Shown here piece after piece: positions 1 to 14,162 of a DNA stretch of 64,000 nucleotides; the first letter of the stretch is position 1; each line of letters begins with the position of its first letter. The stretch comes from Sycon ciliatum (lineage: Eukaryota; Porifera; Calcarea; Leucosolenida; Sycettidae): NCBI RefSeq assembly GCF_964019385.1, contig NC_088655.1, forward strand, positions 14,255,731 to 14,319,730, written 5' to 3'. Under the pieces are notes generated by a model. It had not been told where the DNA came from, made no database searches, and worked only from the letters and a program-made list of their open reading frames with translations. The translations under genes were made by a program, and so were the position numbers.

Positions 1-349
1 CCTGCACTAGCCCTGCACTAGCCCTGCACTAGCCCTGCACTACTAGCCCTGCACTAGCCCTGCACTACTAGCCCTGCACTAGCCCTGCACTACTAGCCCT
101 GCACTAGCCCTGCACTAGCCCTGCACTACTAGCCCTGCACTACTAGCCCTGCACTAGCCCTGCACTAGCCCTGCACTAGCCCTGCACTAGCCCTGCACTA
201 CTAGCCCTGCACTAGCCCTGCACTAGCCCTGCACTAGCCATGCACTAGCCCTGCACTAGCCATGCACTAGCCCTGCACTAGCCCTGCACTAGCCCTGCAC
301 TAGCCCTGCACTAGCCCTGCACTAGCCCTGCACTAGCCCTGCACTAGCA
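1..349. repeat. 11-bp tandem array CCCTGCACTAG
   Basis: About 30 copies, some with an extra ACT giving a 14-bp variant. It runs off the left edge of the window. Confidence 0.95.
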
Positions 350-1229
350 AACACACATGCTTTAAAATGAAATTTTTTTTGCATGAAATTTAGAAGAAGA
401 AAAAGCAATCAATTCATGGCGACTATAATTGCTGTGGTTGTTGCTGTTGCTGTAGGGAACATTCCAGCAGATGTGGATCAGCCGACATGAATACGACGAG
501 CAGGGCAGCACATGCGTGGACAGAAAGTGTCCATAGGCAGTTACAACGCAACAAGTAGCAAGGGAGGATGGAGGAAGCAAGGAGAAGCGATGGAGATACT
601 ACTAATGAAGCAAGGCCGGTGACTGAACAGCAACTACGATAATAATAACAACGATGAAGCAAAGAAGAAAACTGATAGCTATAACTTGGACATCATACGA
701 AACCAGCCAGCCATGCTACACACACACGCACACGTCACATGCACACACACACACACACACACATCCAAACAATATTAGTAGTGTGTACAAAGAGGAATAG
801 GTAAAGAAAGCACAAAATTGCTCAAAAATGTATCAATCAATGTACATAGCACACAAATACATGAGAATGCATGTGTAGTGCATGCATGTCAGCCGTCTAC
901 TCGCTGTTTATGTTTGCTGTTTTTGTTTTGTTTGGTTTTTGGTTGGCTGCCCTGTTGCTCACAACCTGTTGCTCACAACTTATAACATTTTCTAGGTTTG
1001 GGTTTCTATGGACGCACAATGCTGACATAGATCAGAATTGCCATGTTGCAATGACTACCAGCAACAGCAGCAGTGAATGTGTAACTAAATGTAAACAGTA
1101 GCTACAGACAACATACAGGCAACACAGACAATATACGAATAAAGCCAACACAGGGTACACAACAGTGTTCTGCAAGCTCTAGATCATCAGCTAAGCAGCG
1201 AGGGCAAGAATAAAGACAGCCATTGGGAA

Positions 1230-1355
1230 TTATCTTCTGGAGTGATGAGAAGAAGTACCACCACTGCTGCGATGTGAAGATGATGGTGGTGAGGAGGATG
1301 CTGGTAGACCAGTTCGAGTACGCAATAGAAAGTCCTTGCATGCTGCATCGTACAT
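1230..1355 (-). CDS. YTHDC1: YTHDC1-like gene, exon 15 (stop)
   Basis: Forty-one codons from [16 protein letters not shown] to SSHHSRR and a TAA stop at 1,230-1,232; acceptor atcacag. No clear polyadenylation signal was found below the stop. Confidence 0.65.
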   Translation of the reverse strand: MYDAACKDFLLRTRTGLPASSSPPSSSHRSSGGTSSHHSRR

Positions 1356-2842
1356 CTGTGATGACATGAGCAGCACAGGCGCACACACACATGCACGCAC
1401 ACACACGCACATACACACACGTACATGCACACAGGGGAATAGGCTGTTACAACCACATGTTACAACCACAAACGAGCATGAAGGCAAGCGCGGCTAGATG
1501 CAAACTTGACTCACACTCAGATTCCATTGAGCAGCACATAGCACAAGTCAAGACAAGACTGTGATGACAGACAAAATCTGCTTAGGGGCCATCCGTAAAT
1601 ATAGATATTTATCTAGAAACAAAAACTAGTCGTTTAGGGGGGAGGGGGTTGAGCGCCTGTTCGTTTCTCAAAAAATATCGATGCACATTTTGCATGCGTG
1701 AGCATGTCCAGAGGGTTTACCGGGTGTTAGCGGCCGTCGTGAGTCCCCTTTGGGAACGGACACGATAATTTATTTATTATTTTTATTAGCATGTCCAGAA
1801 AAAAGACCAAAAATATCGATACTATGTACCATTTGTATGTGTTCGTTTCTCATGGAGGGGGGTTGAAGAGAAACGACTAGTTTTCGTTTCTAAATAAATA
1901 TCGGTATTTACGGAAGGCCCCTTACAAGCAAGAAAAACAGCTAGAAAAACAGCTCCTTTGTCACAATCTGCTTCGGCATGGATGGGAGTTTCGTAACAAA
2001 TCGTACATCTGCAGACCATTACAAATCACATCCACACAAATCGTACATCTACACACCATTACAAATCGTACATCCCCACACCAATACAATACAAATCATA
2101 CATCTACACACCATTACAAATCGTACATCCCATACCATTACATACAAATCGTACATCCACACACCATTACAAATCGTACATCTACATACAAATCGTACAT
2201 CCACACACCAATACATACAAATCGTACATCTACACACTATACCAGACATTCATATTACGGCCGCTATCAACAAGTTTTAGCTCAACATGATCAGTACCTC
2301 CCCCTGCACTCCTCAGTCCCCAAACACACTCCATGCGAAAAAGGCGTACACAGCCTACACGTAAAGTAACGATCAAGCCCAGTTGACATTCAACGTAACA
2401 CACACACACACAGTACAAGTGGTGAAGATGGTGGTGCTGGTGTTGGAGGTGGTGGTGGTTTTGGAGGTGTTGATGTTGGATGTGGTGGTTTTGGAGGTGT
2501 CGGTGTTGGAGGTGGTGGTGTTGGCGGTGATGGTGGTGGTGGAGGTAGTGATGGGGAGGGTGTTGGCAGTGAAAGTGAAGGTGGTGATGGATGGTACAGG
2601 CTACACTACAGCAATGCTTTCTTCGACTCACCAACGGCCTAGCAAAGGATGCTGCTGCTGTGGAGGAGGCATAAGTTGAGGAACTGTGCATTGTTGAGTG
2701 CAGTCCGGATCGCGACTGCAGCTGCAAGTGGGTGTCATCACAACCATGGCAGCATAATCAACTAACATTACAACCCAACATAGGAATGGCCGTCACGACA
2801 CTGGACAAGAACTGGCAACAATGTCCCTCCCACCCCAGTTAC

Positions 2843-2875
<33 letters not shown>

Positions 2876-4469
2876 ACAGCACCTCCACCCTTAGAAACAC
2901 CACCAACAGCACATTTCATCCTTAGAATAGCCGAACAGTTACACCCAGCCAACACCAGCACCCCACAGCATGGGTGGTGGTGTACAATTGCAAGCCCATT
3001 GTACGGGTTGAAAGTTTCCCACAATACAGTAGTACTGAGCCCACAAGTCAGGTAACAGGAGAAGTCACGTGTCCAGCAACCGGAAAAAGCTTCATAGCTG
3101 CTCAGCTGTGTACTATTCATGCAACATGCTGCTGTTTCATTGAAAACACCCTCTTTCTTAGCTATATCTACCCTTCCAGTCCATCTACAAGCACGGTATT
3201 TAGCCTGCCCTGAGCAAACTTTAGTATGTTCAGAAATCAATCTCCAACGATAGTTTTAACCCTTTCACGGTCTCAGAATCCAGTCAAAATGAGGCTATTT
3301 ACAGAATTCAACAATTTCGTACCTTGATTCATCCATAACTTCAGTTTCCCTTTGCTGATTTTCATGATCTTGGGCTCTCTGGAAAGCTCTGGACACGAGC
3401 AACACGCCGAGCTACAATTCGACACCAAGCGTGCCGTGGATCCAGCGCTGCAGCGCAGCGACATCGCCCCAGTGCTTGATTCACGACGATAAACAAGATT
3501 CAACAGCCATTTCCCTCTCCTTGCTCACATCGAGCTCACATTTTTTGTGAGGAGTGCTGCGAGTCCATACTCTCATTTGAATCCGTGTCTCTATGGCGAC
3601 AGCTAGCTGCAAAGGGAAAAACCCGTCCTCAAGACCCAGCTCGCCCACTCAAATCGCAAATGAGCCGTGACGCAGATCGCGAGCTTCGTAGCATCGCAGC
3701 CGTTCACTCTATCGCTTCGGCGATTGTTCCTACGGATAGCCTGGAGCTTTCTCTTCAACCTAGATATTTAGATGTTCGAATTTGCTCAAAAATTGACTGA
3801 GTTACGATAGTTTGAAAAAATCGATCACCGGTGATCGATTTTCAAATGTGAGACCGTAAAAGGGTTAACTTACAGGGAGAAGCGTAACCTCTTTCTCTCT
3901 ACTGACAGTGTGACGAGGTGTATGTAATTTCATCAAGGAACGTGTCAAGGAACGTGTCAAGGAACGAGTCTTCATTATGCAGCCAAACAAAGCTCAGGCT
4001 GACTGGATTGGAATTTCCTAGACTATATTGCCACAATTTCACGTGGATTATACTAGTACATGTGTCATACGGTAGATTCAAAGGCAAGGCCTCGGCGCTA
4101 ACACTCACTAACAAAACCTACACAAGTCTACTTAGATAGCTCGAAACGGTAGCAGATCAGCAGTGAGACAACAGCCCATCTGATTGCCCAGGTCATGACG
4201 GTGTACAGTACGAGTGTGTAATAAAGGCAGTGTGCTGTATCAGGCCCCATGTGTACAGATGTGTACAGACTGGGGATTATGGACTCGTGAATGCAGAATT
4301 TTGCATAGACATTATTTACCCCCCAACACACAGCAAGCTCATTAACTCACCGATTTAGGCACTGCAGCACTAGATGATGATGAAGCACCAGAGTTAGATG
4401 GAGGTACTGGGAAAGAACCTGGAGCTCCCGATAGCGACATATGCTAGTGTACGGTAAAGGCACACACAC

Positions 4470-4511
<42 letters not shown>

Positions 4512-7500
4512 ACACACACACAGAAATGCACGTACAGACACACACACAGACACGTATGCACACAAACACACACACACACACACACATACATACATACATA
4601 GAAGGAGGAAAACTTCCTTCTGCCAGCGGAGAGGGCTCAACACAATAAAGTGGAGCACTATTACACACAAAAGGCACAATGGAGGTTTACAGATTTGTCG
4701 CAACTCGGAGTTTCTTGCTCAATGCAATCATCAGGCATGCAATCATCAGTCGACTGATGATTGCATTGAGCAAGAAACTCCGAGTTGCGACAAATCTGTA
4801 AACCTCCATTGTGCCTTTTGTGTGTAATAAATAATATAATTATTATATTATGTTGGACTCAGAAGACTGAGAAGCCCAAGATTGGTGACGTTGTCCAAAG
4901 GTGACCAAAGTTACGACACAGGGAGTTGCAATATTGGAGGTGAGCTGAACTCAAATAGTCAGTCCGGGCTCAATTAATTTATATGCAATGGGTAAAGCGT
5001 AGTTACGGGCTGAATTATAGCAGTGTATTTGATGTGCCTGCTAACCCCGAAGTACAGCGGTGGTAGCTGAAATCTGACCCCAACGCAGTGCGCTCACATT
5101 GCAAAGACGCAGCACATTGCGCTGGTAACACTAAGCAGTAGAGACGGCTAGAATCGGTGCTGAAATCGAGCACGAAAATCAGGATTTCAGTTGCCAGCAC
5201 TATAGTTGGCACACAAAGACGAGGTAGACATTCAACATGCCATCATCCTGTTGTCTACTTACAGGTAGGAAAGCAGCAGCAGGCACGGGAGGCATGGCAG
5301 GTGCAGTGGCTTGACGGCGTTGTGCATACTCACGCACATAATCATCATACGACTGGCCAACAGCAACAACAACAAGCCAACAACAAGAACAAACAATGCA
5401 AACAATGCAAACATGACAACATGAATCAGCAGTCAGCAAAACGCTTGCAGCGCAAGCACAACAAAAGGACACAGGGGCTACACACAATGACAGTTCACAT
5501 ACATTCCAGCCTTAAATAGCAAAAGAATAGCGGTAAAGTCGACTCTTTCTTCAAATACCTGTGCACCTATGGGGAAAAGTCTAACGCCACCTCAGATCAA
5601 CCTCAAATAAATGTTATGTCTCACAGCACTATCAGTACCAGACGCAACAAAAAAGCAGCAGCAGCAACAATGGCAGCAGCAGTAGCAACTACAGCACGGG
5701 CAGCAGCAGCAGAAGCAACGGCAGCATCAAGGAGCAGCAGCGATGGCAGCAGCAACAACGGCAGCAGCAGTAACATTAGCAGCAGCAACGGCAGCAACAG
5801 TAACACAAGTTAGCAGCAGCAACAAGCAGCAGCAGCAGCTACGGCTGCAGCAGTTATAGAAACAGCAGCAGCACTAGTGAGAATCTCAGTAGAGCTTACC
5901 CCGTGTAAAATAGTACTCTTGTGAACTCCAAACTCCCGTCCAGAACTAGAACGACGAGATGTACGCGAGCTGTAATCAACAAAAGATACATACATGTACA
6001 TGTATGAGAGGAAATCAAGACGACATGACGACATGATCTGTGATGAGAGCAGTAATATCCCCAGATCACAGTGCAACAGATAATGCAGAATCATGAGCAG
6101 CAGCATATATACAAATTGCAATGGCAACAGAGCACACAACACATACCATGTATACTGATTGCATGCAGGCACGCACACAAAAGTCACAAATGCATGTTAA
6201 CACACTTGCATGCACGCACGCACCCACCTGCACACACAGACACAGACATAGGCACAGCACACACAGCACACACACAGACACACACAGCCAAAGACAGCCA
6301 AAGACAAAGACAGACAAAGGCAGACAAAGACAGACACACAGACACACAGACACACACACACATGGTACCGTACTTGGCAGGAGGCGGAGGAGAAAAGCTG
6401 CGGGATCTTGAGCGTTGTCTGTGTGATCGAGAATGATAGGAATCCTCATGGCGTGAGCTAGCACCACCAGCAGCACTAGCACCACGATGGCGATCGTGAT
6501 GATCCGCACGTCGAGAGTAGTCACTAGCACCACGCCGATCATAGTCAACGCCGCCACGATCACCACGTCCACGATCCCTCTCTCTGTCTGACCGATCCAA
6601 TTCACGATGATCTCTTGCACGATCTCGGGCACGGTCTCGCGGGGGGAAATCACGCTGCTCTCTGTCTGCCCCGCGATAGCGTGACCCTCTGCCATCGTCA
6701 TCATAGTCTGGAGGAAGAGTGCCACCGCCACCGCTGCCAGCAGCAGTAGGTGCACCACGTCGACTATGACCATGTGATGACTGTGCACTGTCCCAGCTTG
6801 CAGGTGCATTGCGTCGATGGTCGCGGTCATGTGGCCGGCTGTCGTGTGATCGGCCGTCATGTGACCGACTGTCGTGTGACCGGCCGTCATGTGACCGACT
6901 GTCATGTGACCGACTGTCATGTGACCGACTGTCATGTGACCGGCTGTCTTCGGCAGCAGGTGCTGGATGACGGTGCTCACCGGCCCGACTACGTGCCAGG
7001 GCAGCAGCTGCATCACTGCGTGGCGACCGAGATCGGCCTGATGAGGATGCTGATGGTGCTGATGGTGCTGATGGTGAGGCAGGACGATGATGGTGATGAG
7101 AACGGTGAGATGATGATGATGCCGCTGGGCTACCGGAGTGTTGCTTACTACCACTGCCGGTGGTGTTCATTGCAGATGTAGTCGCAGCGGGTGATGCTGC
7201 TGAGCTTGCCACCGGCATTAGCGGACTAATTCCACGTCTATTACAACAACATAGAGTACACATTGACCAGGAGAAGAAGAAGAAGACAGGGGCACATATA
7301 GAACACAGCAGCATACAACACCATACATACTGGTTGCTACTGCTGTGGCGGTGCTGCAGCTGCTGCTGCTACTACTACACACACTGGAACTGTTGCTTCA
7401 GCAGCAGACTGATGATGAACATCATTGCAACCTGACTGCCTATGCATTGATTATCTATCAAGGAAAGGAAGCAGGGCAATCAGTCGAGAAGACTCGAATA

Positions 7501-7680
7501 GCAGCTACAGGAAACATGACATAGTGGAACAAGGCAGACTTCATGCTCAACAATTAGCCATAAAACTGGCACCTGGAAAGTGGACAAGAGTATCGACAAC
7601 AGCCGCGCATGTACTTACGTGAAGAAGTGTGCAAGTCGTCTCTCTCTCTCTCTCACACACACACACCATGTACACGCGCA

Positions 7681-7712
<32 letters not shown>

Positions 7713-10700
7713 CACACTCTCTCTCTCTCTCTCTTGCATACACACACACACACACACGCTTCCATGAGAGAGAGACAACATATCAACAAGACACATGACA
7801 AACGGCAGCAGCAGCTGCATAACCTGATCAAAGCATGGCGGAAAGCAACATGTGTGAATATAGCAGCACTACTCTACTTCGGTACAAGAAGTAGATGATA
7901 GGATTGATGCAACAACAACGGCGGCTGTAGAATATGATGGTGGTGGTGATCACGGTGATGGTGGCAATGTGAAGCTGCTGCCACTGGCACCGCGAACTTA
8001 GCCAAGTGCTGCCACCACCACCACCCAGCACGGCTAGAGAATACACAAGTCCTACAGTCCAAGTATTGTGTGCAAGTGTTGCGGCAGTATGCACACAACT
8101 CGCCATGAATTCCATGCAACGTATTACATGATAAAACAGTCCTTAGTCCACTGCACTCCCTAGTCCAGGTGTACCACCAGTGTCCGGTATATCATCCATT
8201 GTCCATGCTAACTGGTCCAGGGCCACTGTCCATTTCACCAATCTACCACACTTTCTACTTTTGTGTATGCACGAGGCTGTGTAGGAGGTGGTGTGCCGAT
8301 GCCAGAAGAAGCAGCACTCCTCATTCGATAACAAAGCAATCCACACGGCTTGACTTCGGGCGCCCACAATCGTCAGAATCGCCTTTACCTCGGTCAGCAC
8401 TAGCATTTGGACATGGTCGCGCACAGACGGGCTTGTGATACTCCAAACATTTAAGCATTCAAGCAGATGTTGGCGGAGGGAAAATGCAACTAGGCGAATA
8501 GTCCACAGCCTACTGGATAAGTCGTCCAGGTGCAGCATGGTGTTGCAGCCTAAACACAAGCACTTTGCGCCACTAGCATGGCATGTGAGTGACCAAACAC
8601 TCACAGTGACAACCATCCTATTGGCAGTATTGCTGTGCAACACCATCTGCAGTATGTATACACGGGGGGCAACACCATCTGCAGTATGTATACACGGGGG
8701 GCGCATGCTCATACACCAAGCGCGGCCAGTGCTGGTGACCATGGTCATGGCCGTCAAGGTGGTTGGTAATGGCGGTGGTGGTAGTGGTGATATTGCATTA
8801 TGAAAGTCACTACGCAAATCTGGGCCGGTGAGTGGGGTGGTGAGTGTGAGTGTGGTGGTGATGGTAATGACAGTCATGAGCACTGCATAGTGGTAGTTAC
8901 ACTCAAACATCCCACTACTTCTTTCCCTACTCCTAGAATATACATGTAGAGGAATGATGCTTTGTCTCTGCTGCTGCTGCACACAGCATATTGTCCCAGC
9001 AAGCAACACCTTCGCCATCACAGCAGCATATACTGCTGATTTGAGTAGTATCCCGTGCTTCAACATCAACAATAAAGAGTCTCTGCTAACACTGCTACTG
9101 CTGCTACTTGCACTAGTGATACATCTAGCATTATAGTCCAGGCCAGTATTGCCATTGCTACTGCTATTGCTACTACTAGTACTGCTAAGTTCTTTGAGAA
9201 TACTACCACTACTACTAGAAGTAGTAGTGCCTGCCGCGGCATCATAGCCACAGGCACAGTTACAGTTACAGCTACAAGAGCTGCTCTGCTGTAGCGATAG
9301 CAACAGCCGCGCAAAACTGCTACTGCTGCTAAGGTCCACAGCAGCAGCAGCAGCGGCCAATTGACGACAAGAGCAGCACTGTTGTTGCTGCATGCAGCAC
9401 GTGCTGTGAGAGAGACAGAATGCATGGTTGCGTAACGGCAATGCACCCACAGCTGCTTCCGATAGAGCTGCTAGTACTGCAGCAGCTGTCCCACTGCCAC
9501 CTACTACTGCTACTGGCATGACAACTATACTAGTACAAGAGGAAGACGAACAAGTCCACATCAATGTGTAGTAACAGCAACAGCTTGTCCACTCTGCTAA
9601 CCTCGAGGATGATGATGCTGACGACGGGTGTGCTGAGCTAGATGCAGTAGACAATTTAGAGTTGGTACTGCCACTGCCACGGTCGCTGCTAGATCCAACA
9701 GTACGTGATGATGATGATGATGCTCCCGCTGCTGCACTGGAATTGTACATGCCGCTGGCATGCAGACTCCTGCCACTGCTACTTCCAGCAGGCGCACTTG
9801 ATGTCGATGACGAGATGAGTATAGGCTGGAATGCCTTGTGCTGAACGACTGGTTGTCCGACACCGTGACCCAAGGCAGCATGGCCACTGCTCATGCTGCT
9901 GCTGCTACCGGTGTGCTTGCTACTTGCACTACTGTGGTTGTTGCTGCCACCACTGCCGCCACGGCTTGCACTGGACCTATCCGGGAATGCAACCATGCGG
10001 CTGCTGTTGCTGCTGTCACCGATATATCCTTCTCCTTCGGTGAAGAACAGCCGGCACAGCGCCTCCCCAACAGTCGGCTCTACCTCCTATTAGCAAAGGG
10101 CACAGGAGAGCACAGTTATCCAGCAACACCACACACACACACGCACACACACTAGATAGCACAGCGTATCTTCTGATAGTGCACAGTTCACTGGGGATAT
10201 CTTCAAAAGAGAAACACACATGCTTCTTCACATCCAAACAAATAAACAAGACAACTCCAAATAGGTAAGTACAGTCGGGGACTGAAGAATCAAGTTGACG
10301 AGCCAAAATGCAGCCTAAAGTCGAAATTTAACGACTCATAGTTTTTATGGATGCAGAGTCAAATGATGCTGGCCAGAGAAATCTACGACGATCCGTTCGT
10401 CCTATAACCCCAATTGAATTCAAGCAACTCCCCCAAAACAGGAAGAGTGAGCTCTACTAGTCGACAGGGATTCGTATGGAAATGTTCACTTGAAGCGTCA
10501 TTCGTTAGAAACTCAGACAAAGATAAAGCTTTCAAAACAAGTTGTCTTCAGAGCATGGAACCAAATGGTGTTAGGACGATGAGACGGCGACACACCGTTT
10601 AACCTGCTATTCCCAATCAGACGACCTATTTCACGATGTACTGTAAAACATGGAATTTTCGGTGTAACTTTAATTTCGGTGATTTCGGTGGAGAAACCAG

Positions 10701-13700
10701 GCACTAGAGTAGAGTATGCAGTGTATGTGAACGGAACGCTGGTCACCTCATTCTACATTACACCTGAAAACTGGCAGGTCCCTGGCACCGAAATTTTAAT
10801 GCACCTAAAATTACATGTTTTACGGTATGCGTCAGCTGCGGCTCAGCTGTTGATGAACGACAGTGCTACTAAATGAAATCGGGTCGCGTGAGTCAAGTTT
10901 GCGCCTTGCACCATTTCGTAGCCCAGTGTTCGCAGATCTAGGGCTGCGCAACGCCCGGCGCGTACTCGAGTGACACAACTGGATTTCATTGAGCAGCACT
11001 GTACATGTGTACATGCACATGTAGCTGCATGCGACGGCACAACAGTAAAAGACCGTTGTGTGGAGATGGATGCATGCTATGCATAGTGTCACTGCACTTT
11101 GAGTACTCATTGGTGCATTCAAGTTACATTCAATGGAGCACACCATCAGTTGATTATTATGAAAATAGGGCAACACGTTTGATTGGGAATAAAGGTTAAA
11201 CATAATGTACTGCATGATGTACTGCAGTCTTCTTGGACCAACACCATTCAATCAACGGCCCAGAAGACTACAGATTCTGAAAGTTTTCATTTTCGTCCGT
11301 GCCTCTACAAAAGAAGACCGATTCAAGTGAAGATTTCTGTACAATTCTCTACCTCAGTAGGGGGTGCACTCTTCCTATTTCTGTGGAGGTGCAGACACGT
11401 TTAGGGAATACAAGACAGATGGGTGCGGTGCAGCTTCTCCAGACCAACACACATTCGATTCAGCACTCAGAGAACTACACGTAGTGAAACTTTGATCTTT
11501 GGCCATTACTTCCCCATGCAGTTTAGGCAGCGCATACAGTAGCCTGCATTTCAGATGGGGGTTTTTTTAAATTAAAGGGGAAGTTAAGGCAAAAATGAAA
11601 ATTTCATCAGTTGTAGTCTTCGGGGTGCTGAGTCGAATGGTCTTGGTTCGAGAAAGCTGAGACGCTCCCTTCCTACTTGAATCCAGTGTTGCCACATCAT
11701 TATAGCCAAATATCAGTAGGATAAAAAAATCAAAATGCATCATCCGGGGTCTTCACCCCCGGACCCCCTCCCCTATACAGCGACCTCGATACACGCACAC
11801 GTGCGGCACTGATAATTAAAAAAAATTCACGTTTTGCGTGAGACTCAGGCTGAGTTTGCCGATTGTTCTCGAGACGGATGATGATTTCGCTTAGCGCTTT
11901 AGGAGAGAGCTATGGTAACACGCGTAATGAGCAGTAAAAGCCAAAAATCTGGATCATGACTTCTAAACCACGCATAAGGTCAAACTTGGACACTTTCATG
12001 GCTGTTGTCGGCAGGAGAAGGTCAATTGTCGGCAGGTCGTGACATGCCTCAACAATCGGCAGGCTACTGACACGTCGGCAGGTGTGGCAACACAGTGAAT
12101 CCCAATCGAACTCGCGCACTTCCATTGAAACTGGGTGACTGCGCCCTACTAGATGGGGATTTGTATGCAAAATGTCACTAAAAGCGCCATTTCGTTGTTA
12201 TAAAAGCACGGACAAAATGGCGCTTTTAGTGACATTTTGCATACAAATCCCCATCTAGTAGGGCGCAGTCACCCAGTTTCGGTGGAAGTGCGCGAGTTCG
12301 ATTGGGATTCAAGTAGGAAGGGAGCGCCTCAGCTTTCTCGGACCAAGACCTTTCGACTCAGCACCCCGAAGACTACAACTGGTGAAATTTAGCTTTTTGC
12401 CTTACCTTCCCCTTTAAAGAAGGCCGCACAAATCCTCAGGTTGGGTTGCAGTAAGCAGTGAGAAGTTGCCCAACCAGACAAACTCTACACCAACTAGCAG
12501 CCTCTGAGCCTGTTCATATGAACTTTTTCCATCCCAGAGTGAGCTCAACTCGGTCAGAATACATGTACATACACACATACACACTTAAACTGCCTTCAGG
12601 ACCGAGCTGAAATGCACCTCGGGACGCACATGCATACAAATATCCATATTCATCCGCAAGCAACTAGACTCCCCATACAACTAAATGAGGTTGGGGTAAA
12701 CATGCATAGCCATACTGTGGGATTAAAGTGGTGCACACGTGACGGCTGGAAATTGATGGGGTGAAGACGTTCATGTACATGCATCACATATTCATCCCGG
12801 GACAAACACTCCAACTCAACAGGGCCTCATTCTTCAGAATCTTTAAAACACACAAGGCAATGGCTAATGAATGCGGCATGCAAAGCAGTCTAGTTCAGTT
12901 TTCGCGGTGATTAGGGTATGGTACATGGTAACAACAGGGCACAACAATTACCTGCCCATCACGGCCAATCTTCACAACTTTGTTTTCGTTCCAGGGGTTC
13001 TTCAAGTGCAGTGTACGCTGAAAGTCCAATCGACCCCTGCAACAACAACAGCAGCAGCATCAGCAATCAAGCAAAATACAATTGAAACACACTACAGGTG
13101 TGCGTGCGAGAGAGCATAATTATACACACCAGGCTTGTAGTTAAAATGGCATAGTGTGGCACTGCACACCTCTTCATGTGTTCCAATGATTTCGGTCCAA
13201 AAGCAGAAGGAGGGTAAAATGGGGCTAAGCACGCAAAGCTCTGCAAGCATGGTGCCAGAGATTAGGCAATGAGAGTGTACATTGCCACTTACTTGTGAAT
13301 CCACTGCAAGCGGAACAAACCATCCAGCTGCTCCGGCAGCATGTTGTGAGGTAAGACCCATGGTATGATAGTGCCATCGCGTATTGCTTCTGAAGCTAAC
13401 CGTGCCCAGCCTGCAGATGCACACACATGCACACACACACACACAGGGACGGACACACACACACACACGCCCAGACAAAGATACACATATACACACACGT
13501 ACACGTACACACTAACAAGAAAGAATAATAATAAGAGAATCCACCCCAGTTTGATACTGCAGATGTACAATCAGCAAGAGCTCTTTTTTTATATACCAGA
13601 ATTGCCCAACATTGCATGCTACACTACAAAAGGATGTCCCGGCTAGGTTTCATGACAAATAAAAAAAGAAATTCTGCTCCAGCTGCTCTGGCCGGGAGGC

Positions 13701-14070
13701 AGGAGCAAGCAGAACACATGCCGTCTCAACTCAACACACTGCTCTGCAGGATCTTATTCTAGGAGGCGGAACCCATTAAGCATGATGAAAGCAATGCACT
13801 AACCTTGAAACTTGCCACTCTCCTTGACAGAGAATATCAGAATGACGTTGTTACATTCCTGCAAAAGAATCAGCAGCAGCAACAACATACCACAAATTAG
13901 AGCTAGTCAGTGAATTCATCACGAAAACAAAGCAATGCTTGTGCATACATAGGTGTATCGGGAAACAGGACTGCCCGCTAAACGGTGGTGTTTCACACAA
14001 ACTTATACTACGTCTCCGTTCCCATCCCACATTCTACAGCAAACCAATTCCCCTCCGCAGCCAGTGAGGC

Positions 14071-14162
<92 letters not shown>

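Larger units (their letters stand above)
4600..4831. mobile_element. Penelope-like terminal palindrome (short copy)
   Basis: Near-perfect inverted repeat, arms 4,659-4,740 and 4,745-4,829. Each arm contains a hammerhead-like core. The left flank (GAGGGCTCAACA, then a CATA tail) matches the 17,233-18,038 palindrome, so both belong to one family. Hammerheads beside short microsatellite tails are known from Penelope-like elements. Confidence 0.65.

Noticed and set aside
1-349. Telomeric repeat
   Set aside because: The unit CCCTGCACTAG is 11 bp and unlike CCCTAA-type telomeres; it is an ordinary satellite or minisatellite.
2230-2727. His-rich 165-codon protein on the minus strand
   Set aside because: It is the complement of the GGTGTTGG low-complexity tract.
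4394-4703. Cys/Val-rich and Thr/His-rich small proteins
   Set aside because: Translations of (CA)n/(GT)n and (CATA)n microsatellites; the same holds at 13.3-13.6, 14.0-14.2, 17.1-17.3 and 18.0-18.2 kb.
6066-7154. 362-codon minus-strand frame
   Set aside because: Out-of-frame shadow of exon 11, produced by its regular codon repeats and the CA tract.
8143-9996. A single 617-codon minus-strand gene
   Set aside because: Only the upper part (to 9,602) fits the YTHDC1-like exon 10. Beyond the gttagc donor the sequence turns into Cys/Leu-rich, unlikely protein, and exon 11 matches in phase.
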